IMG/VR virus record: IMGVR_UViG_3300030090_001917
Location: 1 to 24,802 of that record
Length of the DNA: 24,802 nucleotides
Source: a virus
Reading direction: 5' to 3' (one strand)
Shown here: in pieces, positions 1 through 7,538 of the stretch
Position numbering within the stretch: the first letter of the stretch is position 1
Layout: each line of letters starts with the position of its first letter
Made by a program: the position numbers and the translations under genes
Notes under the pieces: generated by a model
What the model was told of the DNA's origin: nothing
The model's input: only the letters and a program-made list of their open reading frames with translations
Database searches by the model: none

Positions 1-3000
1 TATATTGCCTCTAATTGCTCTTTAGTTAAAATAAATGCGTTTGCTTTTTGGGTTTTAAAAAAGTTTTTATATAAATTACGTATATTTTCGTTTTGCTCTT
101 TGGTTAAATTTTTATTGTTATAATTTTCTGTAATACCAAATTCATTTTGTAGCCACATCCAAGCGTGATCATTATCCCAATAAACCATTGCGTCCCAATT
201 CTCGCCGTACTTTTTATTTATTTTTCTAGCATCACGACGAACTTGGTCTTCGTAGTTGTCTAAATAAGCTAATTTTAATTGCTCTTGTTTTTCTCTTTTG
301 ATTTTATCATTAATAAACTGTAAGTCTGCTAATGTTTCAGCTACATCAGTCATTTCTAACAACTCATCTTTTTTAAGTCCAGGATTTAATTTTTTAGCGT
401 TTTCAAGTATTTCGTCTCTTTCTTTTTCTAGTTTTATTTTTTCTTTTATTTCTTTTTGAACTCGCATTTCTGACTCAAACAGCAATTTTACAGCCGCTGG
501 ATCTCTCCAAGTTTTTTGGAATTTAGTAAATATTCTATCGGCGCTACTCAAATAGCCCATTGCTTCTTCAAACTCTTTGTCGGTAATTTTACCGTCTTTT
601 AAATCTTTGTTTAATTGTACCTTGTGTTTTTTATTTAGTGCTATTATACCTTCTGGGTTTCTTATAGTTTGATATTGCTCCACAAGTGAATTACCAAAAC
701 TTTGCATTGTTTTACCACCTCCTACTAAACCTGTAGAAGCCATAAATGCTGTTGTAGCCGCGTTTACATAAGGATCCCAACTATTAATTACAAGCTCATT
801 ATAGTCAGATCCATCGCCAGGCATAGCAAAGTTTGTTACTAATTCTTGCGTAACCTCTGTTAGCGCCTCTACAACGCTGGCAGCTGTTATAGATATTCCA
901 GCTCTAGCCGTTTGCTTAATCGCTTGTTTTACGTTTGAATAGTACCACATTCGTAAATAGTCACCAGCATTTTTACCTATAGCTGGGCCTATTTTACCAA
1001 TCATAAATAAATTACCTACGGTTTCTAAAACACCATTTGTAACACCAACAACAGCGGCTTGATCATACAACTTATCTTGCTCTGTATCTAAAATAGTCAA
1101 TAGTGCTCTAGCTTGATCTTCAGCGCCCATTTTATCAAAACCAGAAATTCTGTTTCGCGCAATATCAAACAAACCAGCTTGATAAGCGTTAGCGCCTTCT
1201 GTTAATACAGAACCAAAACCTATTGTAAATATAGACATTGCTGCTCTAAAAACACCATCACCAATTGCTTCTGCCCAGTTCTCGCTAGTTATATTAAAGT
1301 CACCATCTTGAAACATTTCCGAGTCGGTATATGTTATACTTTCTATAACGTTTTTATCTTTTATTATTTCTTTTATTCTTTCAAACTGTTCGCCTTGGTA
1401 ACGAGCTATAACATGCTTTAAAAAATATTCGCTGACACCTTGGCCATCTCTATTGCTTTCGGTTGAGTAATAAGCACTTGGATGGACAAAACCGTCATAC
1501 TTTAACGGATCATAAACTTCGTTTTGATAAGAAGAACCCTTTTTTATTTTTATATGCTTACCTGCATCGTTTAAGTTTCTACCGTTAATAGGTATAATTT
1601 CTATTAAACCATCAGGGTTTTCAAACATACCAAGAGTGGTATTAAATCCATTCTCAACAAACGTTGCGGTATGCATTAAAACAAAGTCCTCTTTTTTTAG
1701 CCAATCAATATGCTCATTTGTAACCACAAATTTAGATAAATCACGAGGATTAGTACTAGCGTTGTATTTTGTTTTGTTTAGGTAAGAAAGTTGATCTGTA
1801 ATCCCGTACGACTTGTTACCACCTAGCCCAGGAGTATATTTATCAAAATTTGCCCAAGTAAACTTAGACATGCTTCTTACTAGCGCTGACCAGTTATCCC
1901 AATTCATTTTTCTTCCGTTGCCCATACCCCTGTCAATAAGTGGCATTGAGTTAATTTTTTCAATATCTGCCAGCGCTTGTTGTTGGTGTGCAAACCCTGC
2001 TGTTTTAAATTCGTTTGGTAATTTAAACCCAAAACCTTTAACAAGTCCAAACGCTAGTTTATTAAAAAACCCAGGTCTAGTGGCCCAAGCACCTACTTCT
2101 AAGCTAATATTGTCATTAACTCTAGCTCTTTCTAAAACATCATCAAAATAACCAGTAGACGCTAATGATATATTATATATTAGTTTTTTATATTCTGGGT
2201 CATTATTAAATGTCCACTCTATTATATCTTCCATTCTGGTCATAAAATCATTCATCATGCCTTCTGAATTTGCAGCTTCGTTTTTATTAATGTATTCCTG
2301 TACAATTTCTAGAAACAAATTGTTGGCACTAGCGTTTATATCATCTACTAAAGTTAATTTTAACTCCGTTCCTTTTTCAGAATCGAGATAAATTTCTAAA
2401 CTATCACTAATAAGATTATTCCTCATTTTTACTAAACTATTAAACCCAGCATATTGATGAACAAGATCTTCTCCAACCCTACCGTGAAAAACACCCGCTC
2501 GTTTTACACCGTGTAAATAATAATCTAGATCAAATTGATCATCTTCAAGTAGCTTGGTTTTTAAAGCGTCTGCAATAACCCAGTTTATTTGGTCAACTCT
2601 AGCTTTGTTTTTATCACCCTCGCCTTTTTTAAATATAGCCGGCATTAAATCAATAAGTATTTGCCCAGAGTTTTCAGATTCTATTGTTACCCAATCACCT
2701 GCTTTTTCACCCCATTTACCTTGCTCATATTCTTTAACAACAACCCCAAGAGCTTCTAATTTATGCCTTAACTCTTTAACCAACCACTCTTCATCGCCTG
2801 TTTGCCCGGTAGGTTTAAACGAGTTTGGATCACCAAAAAAATCATCATTAACAAACAAAGAAGGGTAGTTAGATTTTAATGCGGTTGGTTCGTATGAGGC
2901 TAGTAAAGCTTCTTGTTCTGCTCGCCGCGCTAAAGCTCGATCATATTCTTCTTGAGTAAAATAAAACGCGCCAGTTACAGGATCAAATATCCACCCTCTA

Positions 3001-3281
3001 GCAATAGAGCTGTTGTACCAATCTATTTTGCTTTGCCTCCAATCTGTCATATCAGGAGCTGTATCGTCAACAACAGCATCATCACCAAGAAATACATCTA
3101 CCGGATCAGTTCCTGCTACTGGTATACCAAACTCATTTACCTCTACATCAGACTCTTCTACGTTTGCCGCATCTTGCTGTTCGTTGTATGTCTTTACAAC
3201 ATCTTCTATTTGTTGATCTGTAGAATTGTTTTCAATCATGTCTTCTACAATCTCTTGTAAAAAGGGAGTGCGTTTATTCAT
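1..3281 (-). CDS. Very large virion protein, probable ejection (internal virion) protein, partial
   Basis: The reading frame opens at an ATG at 3281 (protein begins MNKRTPFLQEIVED) and stays open to the left edge, so at least 1093 residues are visible and the C-terminus is missing. The start lies 8 bases after the stop of the 905-residue gene and has an A-rich leader without a Shine-Dalgarno motif. Residues 1-90 are acidic and low in structure. The middle is helical and mixed in charge. Residues of about 675-865 hold four Ala/Gly-rich hydrophobic or amphipathic segments (for example FRAAMSIFTIGFGSVLTEG and AGISITAASVVEALTEV) that could insert in a membrane. The last visible part is a Lys/Glu-rich coiled coil. 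No lytic transglycosylase or peptidase motif was found in the visible part. As the last and largest of three adjacent genes, it sits where podoviruses encode their largest ejected protein (T7 gp16, about 1318 residues). That role is inferred from position, size and the hydrophobic helices. Confidence 0.72.
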   Translation of the reverse strand, partial: MNKRTPFLQEIVEDMIENNSTDQQIEDVVKTYNEQQDAANVEESDVEVNEFGIPVAGTDPVDVFLGDDAVVDDTAPDMTDWRQSKIDWYNSSIARGWIFDPVTGAFYFTQEEYDRALARRAEQEALLASYEPTALKSNYPSLFVNDDFFGDPNSFKPTGQTGDEEWLVKELRHKLEALGVVVKEYEQGKWGEKAGDWVTIESENSGQILIDLMPAIFKKGEGDKNKARVDQINWVIADALKTKLLEDDQFDLDYYLHGVKRAGVFHGRVGEDLVHQYAGFNSLVKMRNNLISDSLEIYLDSEKGTELKLTLVDDINASANNLFLEIVQEYINKNEAANSEGMMNDFMTRMEDIIEWTFNNDPEYKKLIYNISLASTGYFDDVLERARVNDNISLEVGAWATRPGFFNKLAFGLVKGFGFKLPNEFKTAGFAHQQQALADIEKINSMPLIDRGMGNGRKMNWDNWSALVRSMSKFTWANFDKYTPGLGGNKSYGITDQLSYLNKTKYNASTNPRDLSKFVVTNEHIDWLKKEDFVLMHTATFVENGFNTTLGMFENPDGLIEIIPINGRNLNDAGKHIKIKKGSSYQNEVYDPLKYDGFVHPSAYYSTESNRDGQGVSEYFLKHVIARYQGEQFERIKEIIKDKNVIESITYTDSEMFQDGDFNITSENWAEAIGDGVFRAAMSIFTIGFGSVLTEGANAYQAGLFDIARNRISGFDKMGAEDQARALLTILDTEQDKLYDQAAVVGVTNGVLETVGNLFMIGKIGPAIGKNAGDYLRMWYYSNVKQAIKQTARAGISITAASVVEALTEVTQELVTNFAMPGDGSDYNELVINSWDPYVNAATTAFMASTGLVGGGKTMQSFGNSLVEQYQTIRNPEGIIALNKKHKVQLNKDLKDGKITDKEFEEAMGYLSSADRIFTKFQKTWRDPAAVKLLFESEMRVQKEIKEKIKLEKERDEILENAKKLNPGLKKDELLEMTDVAETLADLQFINDKIKREKQEQLKLAYLDNYEDQVRRDARKINKKYGENWDAMVYWDNDHAWMWLQNEFGITENYNNKNLTKEQNENIRNLYKNFFKTQKANAFILTKEQLEAI

Positions 3282-3289
3282 ACTATATT

Positions 3290-6007
3290 TTATTTATTTT
3301 TTTTCGAAAACTTTTTTATATAAGCCAATGCTAATGCTTTTCTTTTTTCTTTTTGCTTTTTATAAGTCATAGGACTTTGTGGTGGTGGGCCTTGTGGCGG
3401 ACCTTGTGGAGGTCCCTGTGGTGGGCCTTGTTGTTGTGAGTCAGCATAAACACCTTCTTTGTTTTGTTTTTCCTCTTCTACACTAGCTAAAGTTTGATCC
3501 ATTATTCCTTGAGCGGCATCTCCTTTTTGTTGTGGTTGCTGCGGGATATTTTGAGTATAAGCTTCTTTCATTTTTGAAGTTAACCAACCGTGTATTTCGT
3601 CTGTTAAACGATCTAAGTCAAACTTAGGGCTTTCTGGCATAAATTGATCAACATCAACCCCAGGATCAACTTCTAAATAATCTTGAAGCCAAGATTGACC
3701 ATACAAAGGATCAAAAGCCCAAGACAAAACACTATCTTCATTTTTTAACAATTGATCAGCATTACCTTTTACAGTATTTTCATTTAAAGGTTTACCACTT
3801 TCTGCTAACTTTTGAAGTTCTTCTGATATTTTTAAAAACTGTGCATAACCCATGTCGTCTTTAGCAAATACATCGGTATCTAATTCTTCTACGTATTTAA
3901 CAGTTGGTAATCCAAAAGATTTTATACCTATTTTACCATCTTCACCAATACCTATAGTGGTATTTTTATCACCCATAAAAGTAATATTACCAATAAACCT
4001 TTCGTCTTTTCTAGAACCTTGAGAAACAACAGATCCACCAGCATTACCTTCTGTTTGGTCCCCAGCGTTTCTAGCTATCCAATCTAAAAACTTACCTGAA
4101 TAAGTAGTTACATCTTGTATTAAAGTATTAACAGCTGTAGATATTCTTTGTTTTTCATCGTTGTTTTTATTAGCTTTAATCATTGCTGCTTTTTGTTCTT
4201 GTAACCATTTTGTTATTATACCAACCCATTCTTGGTTTTGGAATGAATTTATAGGTTTATCTGTTTCAGCATTGTAATTACTGTGTTTTATAAACTTATC
4301 TATTTTCTTATCCATATCAGAACCATATGCTTGTATCTTTTCCCATATACTTCCAAACTCCATTTGGCTAATGTCTTGCTCTTGTTGATGTAATGGACTA
4401 CCATAATTCATCGGTGGTTGAGTTGGCATCCAGTTTTCACGTGTTTTTAAACGACTTCTAAATGCAGAGCGACTAGCAAATGGCGACTTAAACTGAACCG
4501 GTATAGGTTGTGTATAATCAAATTGAGATTTAAAGTTTACAGGTGTATCTTCATTGCTAAAATCACCATTAAAAAATCCTCTAGCATTCATTTTTAATAC
4601 CTCACTAGCTATAGCAGCCTCATGTTGACTAGAATAAGAACTTTGAAACGCATTAATTAAATCACTATTTTTAAGGCCTTGTTTTTGTAATTCTTTTAAT
4701 TTATCTTGAGCTTCTTTTAATGTTTGGTCATATTGTGCTCTAAAGTCTTTCCACTGTGTAGCTGACATCTCTAGTCTAGAGTCGGAAGCAAAACCAAAGT
4801 GTTGAAAAACATACCTTTCAGCACCACGTAATTTGTTAAATTTTATAGTTTTTAGACCGGTACTTTCGTTGGTTTTAAATTTAAAACTATAATCAAAAGC
4901 ATTACCTCTAACTTTACCTCTATTATTAAAACCAGTGACATTACCTTTTCTATCAAATGTAGTTTCTACAGGTCGGTTTTTGCTCCGTCTAATATTTCCA
5001 CCTCCTAGAAATACAGACTCATAACCGTCTACGCTAAGCCCGTCTAAACCTCCAACATATGGATTTACGTTGCCTTGAGAATAATTTTCGTTTAGTTCTT
5101 TTTGCTGCTTTTTATTTAAAGTTTGAGTTCCAAAAGACTGGTTAAAGTCATCAACATCAGCTTGGTTTGAAAACCCTAAGTCTTTCTTTTTAACGTCTTT
5201 TTTATCAGGAACATCAGTGGTTGATTTCTTAACACACTTGCTCCCATCCCAATATTCGTCTTCAGCACATTGGTTTGGGTCTGGTTCATCACAAGGTGGA
5301 CAATCTTGATTGATTGGCACTCTAGTAACAACTTCACCATCACACTCACACGGCTTGTCCACTGCGCCATCCGTATCTTTACATTTTTTATCACAGTCTT
5401 CTTGTGTTTTTTCCTGACCTCCACATTTACAATCTACTAACTTATCTGGATCTGGTTTTTCTTCTTCACAAGGGAGTTCATCTTCACATTTTTTAGTTGC
5501 AGATATTCTACCCATGTAAACACCATCACAATAACATGGTTTTTCTTCTCCACCCACGTCTGTTTCTTTACAAGCTTTCTCGCAATCTGCTTCTGTTTTT
5601 ACTTTTACGCCGCAGTCACAAGTAAATAATTTATCATCATCTGGATCTTCCTTCTTTTCTCTTCTATCTTGACATCTACCTAGTGTAGGATTCCATAGCC
5701 CACCGCTTTCAGCACAATCTTTTTTTAGCTCATTTATTTCTTTTTCTTTTATATTTGCTTTAGTACGTTTAACTGATGCCTCTGCCGAGTTCATTACTCT
5801 TTCAAGAGATGACTTACCAAAATCAATTTTACTCCAGTCTATACTGTAACCAGTGTTTTGTGGGCCTGGGTTACCATAATTACCACCACCAGCCGCATCA
5901 AAAGCTTTATCCGTCCAACTACCGCTTTTTTTGTTAACACCAGCTGTAGCTATATCATAAGTGCTTTGTAAAAAGCTTGTACCTTTCTTATCTTTTTTCT
6001 TTGCCAT
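3290..6007 (-). CDS. 905-residue putative internal virion protein with a cysteine-rich duplicated module
   Basis: The protein starts MAKKKDKKGTSF, with ATG at 6007, 3 bases after the previous stop. Residues 1-97 are a Gly/Lys-rich region. Residues 98-258 contain all 20 cysteines of the protein. Two tandem copies of an eight-cysteine unit (130-180 and 193-239) share the spacing CxC-x9-C-x3-C-x10/11-CxC-x13-C. They are flanked by two similar cysteine pairs, WNPTLGRC before and YWDGSKC after. Residues of about 260-830 are hydrophilic, mostly helical with some beta stretches. Near the C-terminus a Gln/Pro-rich linker holds four QGPP units, followed by a very basic end (YKKQKEKRKALAL... to KKNK). 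No enzymatic domain was recognised. It lies between a 216-residue and a more than 1093-residue gene, so it resembles the middle member of a podovirus ejection set (T7 gp15 is 747 residues). The CDS is certain; the role is inferred from position and could instead be a fibre or decoration protein. Confidence 0.72.
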   Translation of the reverse strand: MAKKKDKKGTSFLQSTYDIATAGVNKKSGSWTDKAFDAAGGGNYGNPGPQNTGYSIDWSKIDFGKSSLERVMNSAEASVKRTKANIKEKEINELKKDCAESGGLWNPTLGRCQDRREKKEDPDDDKLFTCDCGVKVKTEADCEKACKETDVGGEEKPCYCDGVYMGRISATKKCEDELPCEEEKPDPDKLVDCKCGGQEKTQEDCDKKCKDTDGAVDKPCECDGEVVTRVPINQDCPPCDEPDPNQCAEDEYWDGSKCVKKSTTDVPDKKDVKKKDLGFSNQADVDDFNQSFGTQTLNKKQQKELNENYSQGNVNPYVGGLDGLSVDGYESVFLGGGNIRRSKNRPVETTFDRKGNVTGFNNRGKVRGNAFDYSFKFKTNESTGLKTIKFNKLRGAERYVFQHFGFASDSRLEMSATQWKDFRAQYDQTLKEAQDKLKELQKQGLKNSDLINAFQSSYSSQHEAAIASEVLKMNARGFFNGDFSNEDTPVNFKSQFDYTQPIPVQFKSPFASRSAFRSRLKTRENWMPTQPPMNYGSPLHQQEQDISQMEFGSIWEKIQAYGSDMDKKIDKFIKHSNYNAETDKPINSFQNQEWVGIITKWLQEQKAAMIKANKNNDEKQRISTAVNTLIQDVTTYSGKFLDWIARNAGDQTEGNAGGSVVSQGSRKDERFIGNITFMGDKNTTIGIGEDGKIGIKSFGLPTVKYVEELDTDVFAKDDMGYAQFLKISEELQKLAESGKPLNENTVKGNADQLLKNEDSVLSWAFDPLYGQSWLQDYLEVDPGVDVDQFMPESPKFDLDRLTDEIHGWLTSKMKEAYTQNIPQQPQQKGDAAQGIMDQTLASVEEEKQNKEGVYADSQQQGPPQGPPQGPPQGPPPQSPMTYKKQKEKRKALALAYIKKFSKKNK
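3383..3430 (-). repeat. Four tandem 12-base units encoding QGPP
   Basis: Four in-frame 12-base units (3383-3394, 3395-3406, 3407-3418, 3419-3430) each encode Gln-Gly-Pro-Pro close to the C-terminus of the 905-residue protein. Units one and four are identical on the plus strand (tggtgggccttg). The middle two differ mainly at third codon positions, so the peptide is kept while the DNA has drifted. The stretch is distinctly G+C-richer than its surroundings. It is probably a flexible, polyproline-like linker between the folded part and the basic tail. Confidence 0.85.
5291..5620 (-). repeat. Tandem duplication of an eight-cysteine module within the 905-residue protein
   Basis: Copy 1 covers residues 130-180 (bases 5468-5620) and copy 2 residues 193-239 (bases 5291-5431). 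Both begin CxCG, continue with a T-(E/Q)-x-DCxxxC segment, then a KPCxCDG segment, and end with two further cysteines. Cysteine spacing matches at six of seven intervals to within one residue; only the last differs (x5 against x2). Acidic spacers (EEEKPDPDK and DEPDPNQ) follow each copy. This is a protein-level duplication; the DNA copies have diverged. Confidence 0.85.
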
Positions 6008-6010
6008 GTT

Positions 6011-6661
6011 TTATTGTTTATAAGCGTGAAACTGATGTCTTCCTGCCTGCCTGTTGTCTAAATATGTATTAATTCCACCTTGAACACCACCTACAGTATC
6101 CCATATACCTTGGTTGTATAATGTCTCCGCTTGGTTCATCGCTTGGTCAGCTGCTGTTTTTTCACTCATTGCTGCTGACAAAAAGTCTGATTCTCTTGCT
6201 TCTTGTTTATTATAAACCCATTGATCACCTTGAGCTTTTTGGCTTTGTATACTTGCTTCTTGTTGTGCTCTAGCCATTTGATTAGCTCTTTCTTGTTGAC
6301 CTATACTTCCAGCTATTTGGCCTGACATTTGTTGTCCTTGATTCATTATTTGTTGTGCTAAACCTGCCACACCACTACCACCAGCCGCTGCTTGTAGATT
6401 TTGCATAGCGTTAGCTTGTTGAACAGCCATTTGCTGCCTTTGAAAGTCAACTTGCTGTTGGTTAATAGTTAAGTCTTCGTAAGTATTTTGTAAATTAGCA
6501 TATGGATTAGTAAGATCTAAGCTTTCTAATCTTTGTCTACGCATAGCGACTTCTCTATTGGCTCTTTTTTGCTCCGCCTCTCTAGCGTCACGATCTTTTT
6601 TGGCGCTTATCATTTTTGAGACACCACCAACGACAGCAACGCCAACTGTTATCCAAGTCAT
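6011..6661 (-). CDS. 216-residue Gln/Ala-rich membrane-associated virion protein, ejection-protein-like
   Basis: The protein begins with a short hydrophobic stretch (residues 2-18, TWITVGVAVVGGVSKMI) followed by a strongly charged segment (KKDRDAREAEQKR). It continues as a long Gln/Ala/Met-rich helical region with an AAAGGSGVAGLAQQ hinge around residue 92-105, and ends in a basic, His-containing tail. Its ATG overlaps the stop of the upstream cupin-like gene by four bases (ATGA), which suggests translational coupling. Size, hydrophobic N-terminus and helical make-up resemble small ejected proteins of podoviruses (T7 gp14, 196 residues), and it comes first of three such genes. Similar Gln-rich proteins with this Gly/Ala hinge are familiar to me from marine phages, but no function is established here. 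A holin is an alternative, though the single weak membrane segment and long coiled region fit poorly. Confidence 0.7.
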   Translation of the reverse strand: MTWITVGVAVVGGVSKMISAKKDRDAREAEQKRANREVAMRRQRLESLDLTNPYANLQNTYEDLTINQQQVDFQRQQMAVQQANAMQNLQAAAGGSGVAGLAQQIMNQGQQMSGQIAGSIGQQERANQMARAQQEASIQSQKAQGDQWVYNKQEARESDFLSAAMSEKTAADQAMNQAETLYNQGIWDTVGGVQGGINTYLDNRQAGRHQFHAYKQ

Positions 6662-7137
6662 ATTATATTGTTTTTATTATTAACGTATTTTTCATATTCT
6701 TCATAACTACTAGAAACTATTTCTTTTTCTAGCTCGTCTAAATCTTGTGTATTTGTAGGATTTTTATGTATATTTATAAATATAGAATCCTCAATAGCAT
6801 GTATAACTCTTTTTGTTCCTGGTTGAGCCACTACATAACAAGGTGCTTTGTAATCAACGACACCATCTTCAGTAGCAGCAACTATATTTCCAGTTAATAA
6901 ATACCACACATGTAAGTGGTTTTGTATAGCGCCTATAACAGCTGTTCCTTTTGCCATATACATTTGTCGTACATATATCCCGTCTGCAAAAACATGCTTT
7001 AAAGGAAAAACATCAGTATCATGTGTTGCTACAATATTTTCTCCGTCAGCATTTTCAATTAATGCTTTTTCTATATTTAGCACTTTATCTCGCTCTGTTA
7101 CAAGTAAATCTTTTTTCTTTATTTGATTATTAGACAT
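6658..7137 (-). CDS. Cupin-fold-like small protein in the virion gene cluster
   Basis: This 159-residue protein has the look of a single small beta barrel of the cupin superfamily. Residues 54-90 hold YVRQMYMAKGTAVIG, then NHLHVWYLLTGNIV (His74 and His76, the HxH of cupin motif 1, followed by a Gly turn at 83). Residues 99-113 form the second motif, PCYVVAQPGTKRVIHA, ending in His113, with His124 after it. Three or four histidines could therefore bind a metal. The motif 1 glutamate of classical cupins is not in its usual place, so the enzyme identity is open. The C-terminal 30 residues are acidic (DLDELEKEIVSSSYEEYEKYV). It lies among tail and ejection genes and shares a 4-base stop/start overlap with the next gene, so it is probably expressed with, and possibly part of, the virion. 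No host-like catalytic function can be named. Confidence 0.7.
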   Translation of the reverse strand: MSNNQIKKKDLLVTERDKVLNIEKALIENADGENIVATHDTDVFPLKHVFADGIYVRQMYMAKGTAVIGAIQNHLHVWYLLTGNIVAATEDGVVDYKAPCYVVAQPGTKRVIHAIEDSIFINIHKNPTNTQDLDELEKEIVSSSYEEYEKYVNNKNNII

Positions 7138-7177
7138 TTAATTTGATTTATATGTCTATAGTCACACTTTTTGCCAA

Positions 7178-7534
7178 TTATTTACTAGTTTCAAATATAT
7201 CAGCATTTATTCCAAAAAGTTCAGCTTTAGTGGTTGAATTATTTCTAAAACAAACTCTTGCATAATAACCTAGCAAACCACTTGGATTACAATACTTATC
7301 TTTGCTAAAAAGTATAAAACTACTAGATGTAGGTATAACCGTACCGGCATCATAATCTACAGTCATAGACAATCTATCAGCGGCTATAGTCAAACAAGCA
7401 CCTAAAAAAACAACATCTGATTGTGCTGCTGTAGAAAAACCAGCCGTAGTGCTTGGATTGCAATATAAAATCATATCTCCAACTTGTGTTGAAGTTTGTA
7501 TTTTTTGTGGAAAAGTTAATGTTAGTGTGGGCAT
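7178..7534 (-). CDS. Small beta-rich virion-type protein, 118 residues
   Basis: The protein begins MPTLTLTFPQKI and is made of short alternating hydrophobic strands. There is no signal peptide and no membrane segment. Two copies of a YCNPS peptide occur (around residues 29 and 82), the second within SGLLGYYARVCFRNNSTTKAELFG. Four cysteines are present in total. The ATG lies 4 bases after the stop of the adhesin-like gene, and a 40-base gap without a hairpin follows before the cupin-like gene. I recognise this type as one recurrent in marine phage structural clusters, always small and of unknown role. A minor tail or fibre-associated protein is the most likely reading, from position only. Confidence 0.62.
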   Translation of the reverse strand: MPTLTLTFPQKIQTSTQVGDMILYCNPSTTAGFSTAAQSDVVFLGACLTIAADRLSMTVDYDAGTVIPTSSSFILFSKDKYCNPSGLLGYYARVCFRNNSTTKAELFGINADIFETSK

Positions 7535-7538
7535 TTTG

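Noticed and set aside
1813-3260. Several open frames of 60-112 codons on the plus strand (1813-2151, 2554-2868, 2952-3260, 3013-3216)
   Set aside because: They lie opposite a continuous minus-strand frame that runs from 3281 to the left edge. Their translations are low-complexity or Ser/Leu/Tyr-biased and look like antisense of that gene.
5176-5424. Minus-strand 82-codon frame overlapping the cysteine-rich module
   Set aside because: It overlaps the 905-residue gene in another frame, has no leader of its own and a Lys/Val-biased composition; treated as a shadow.
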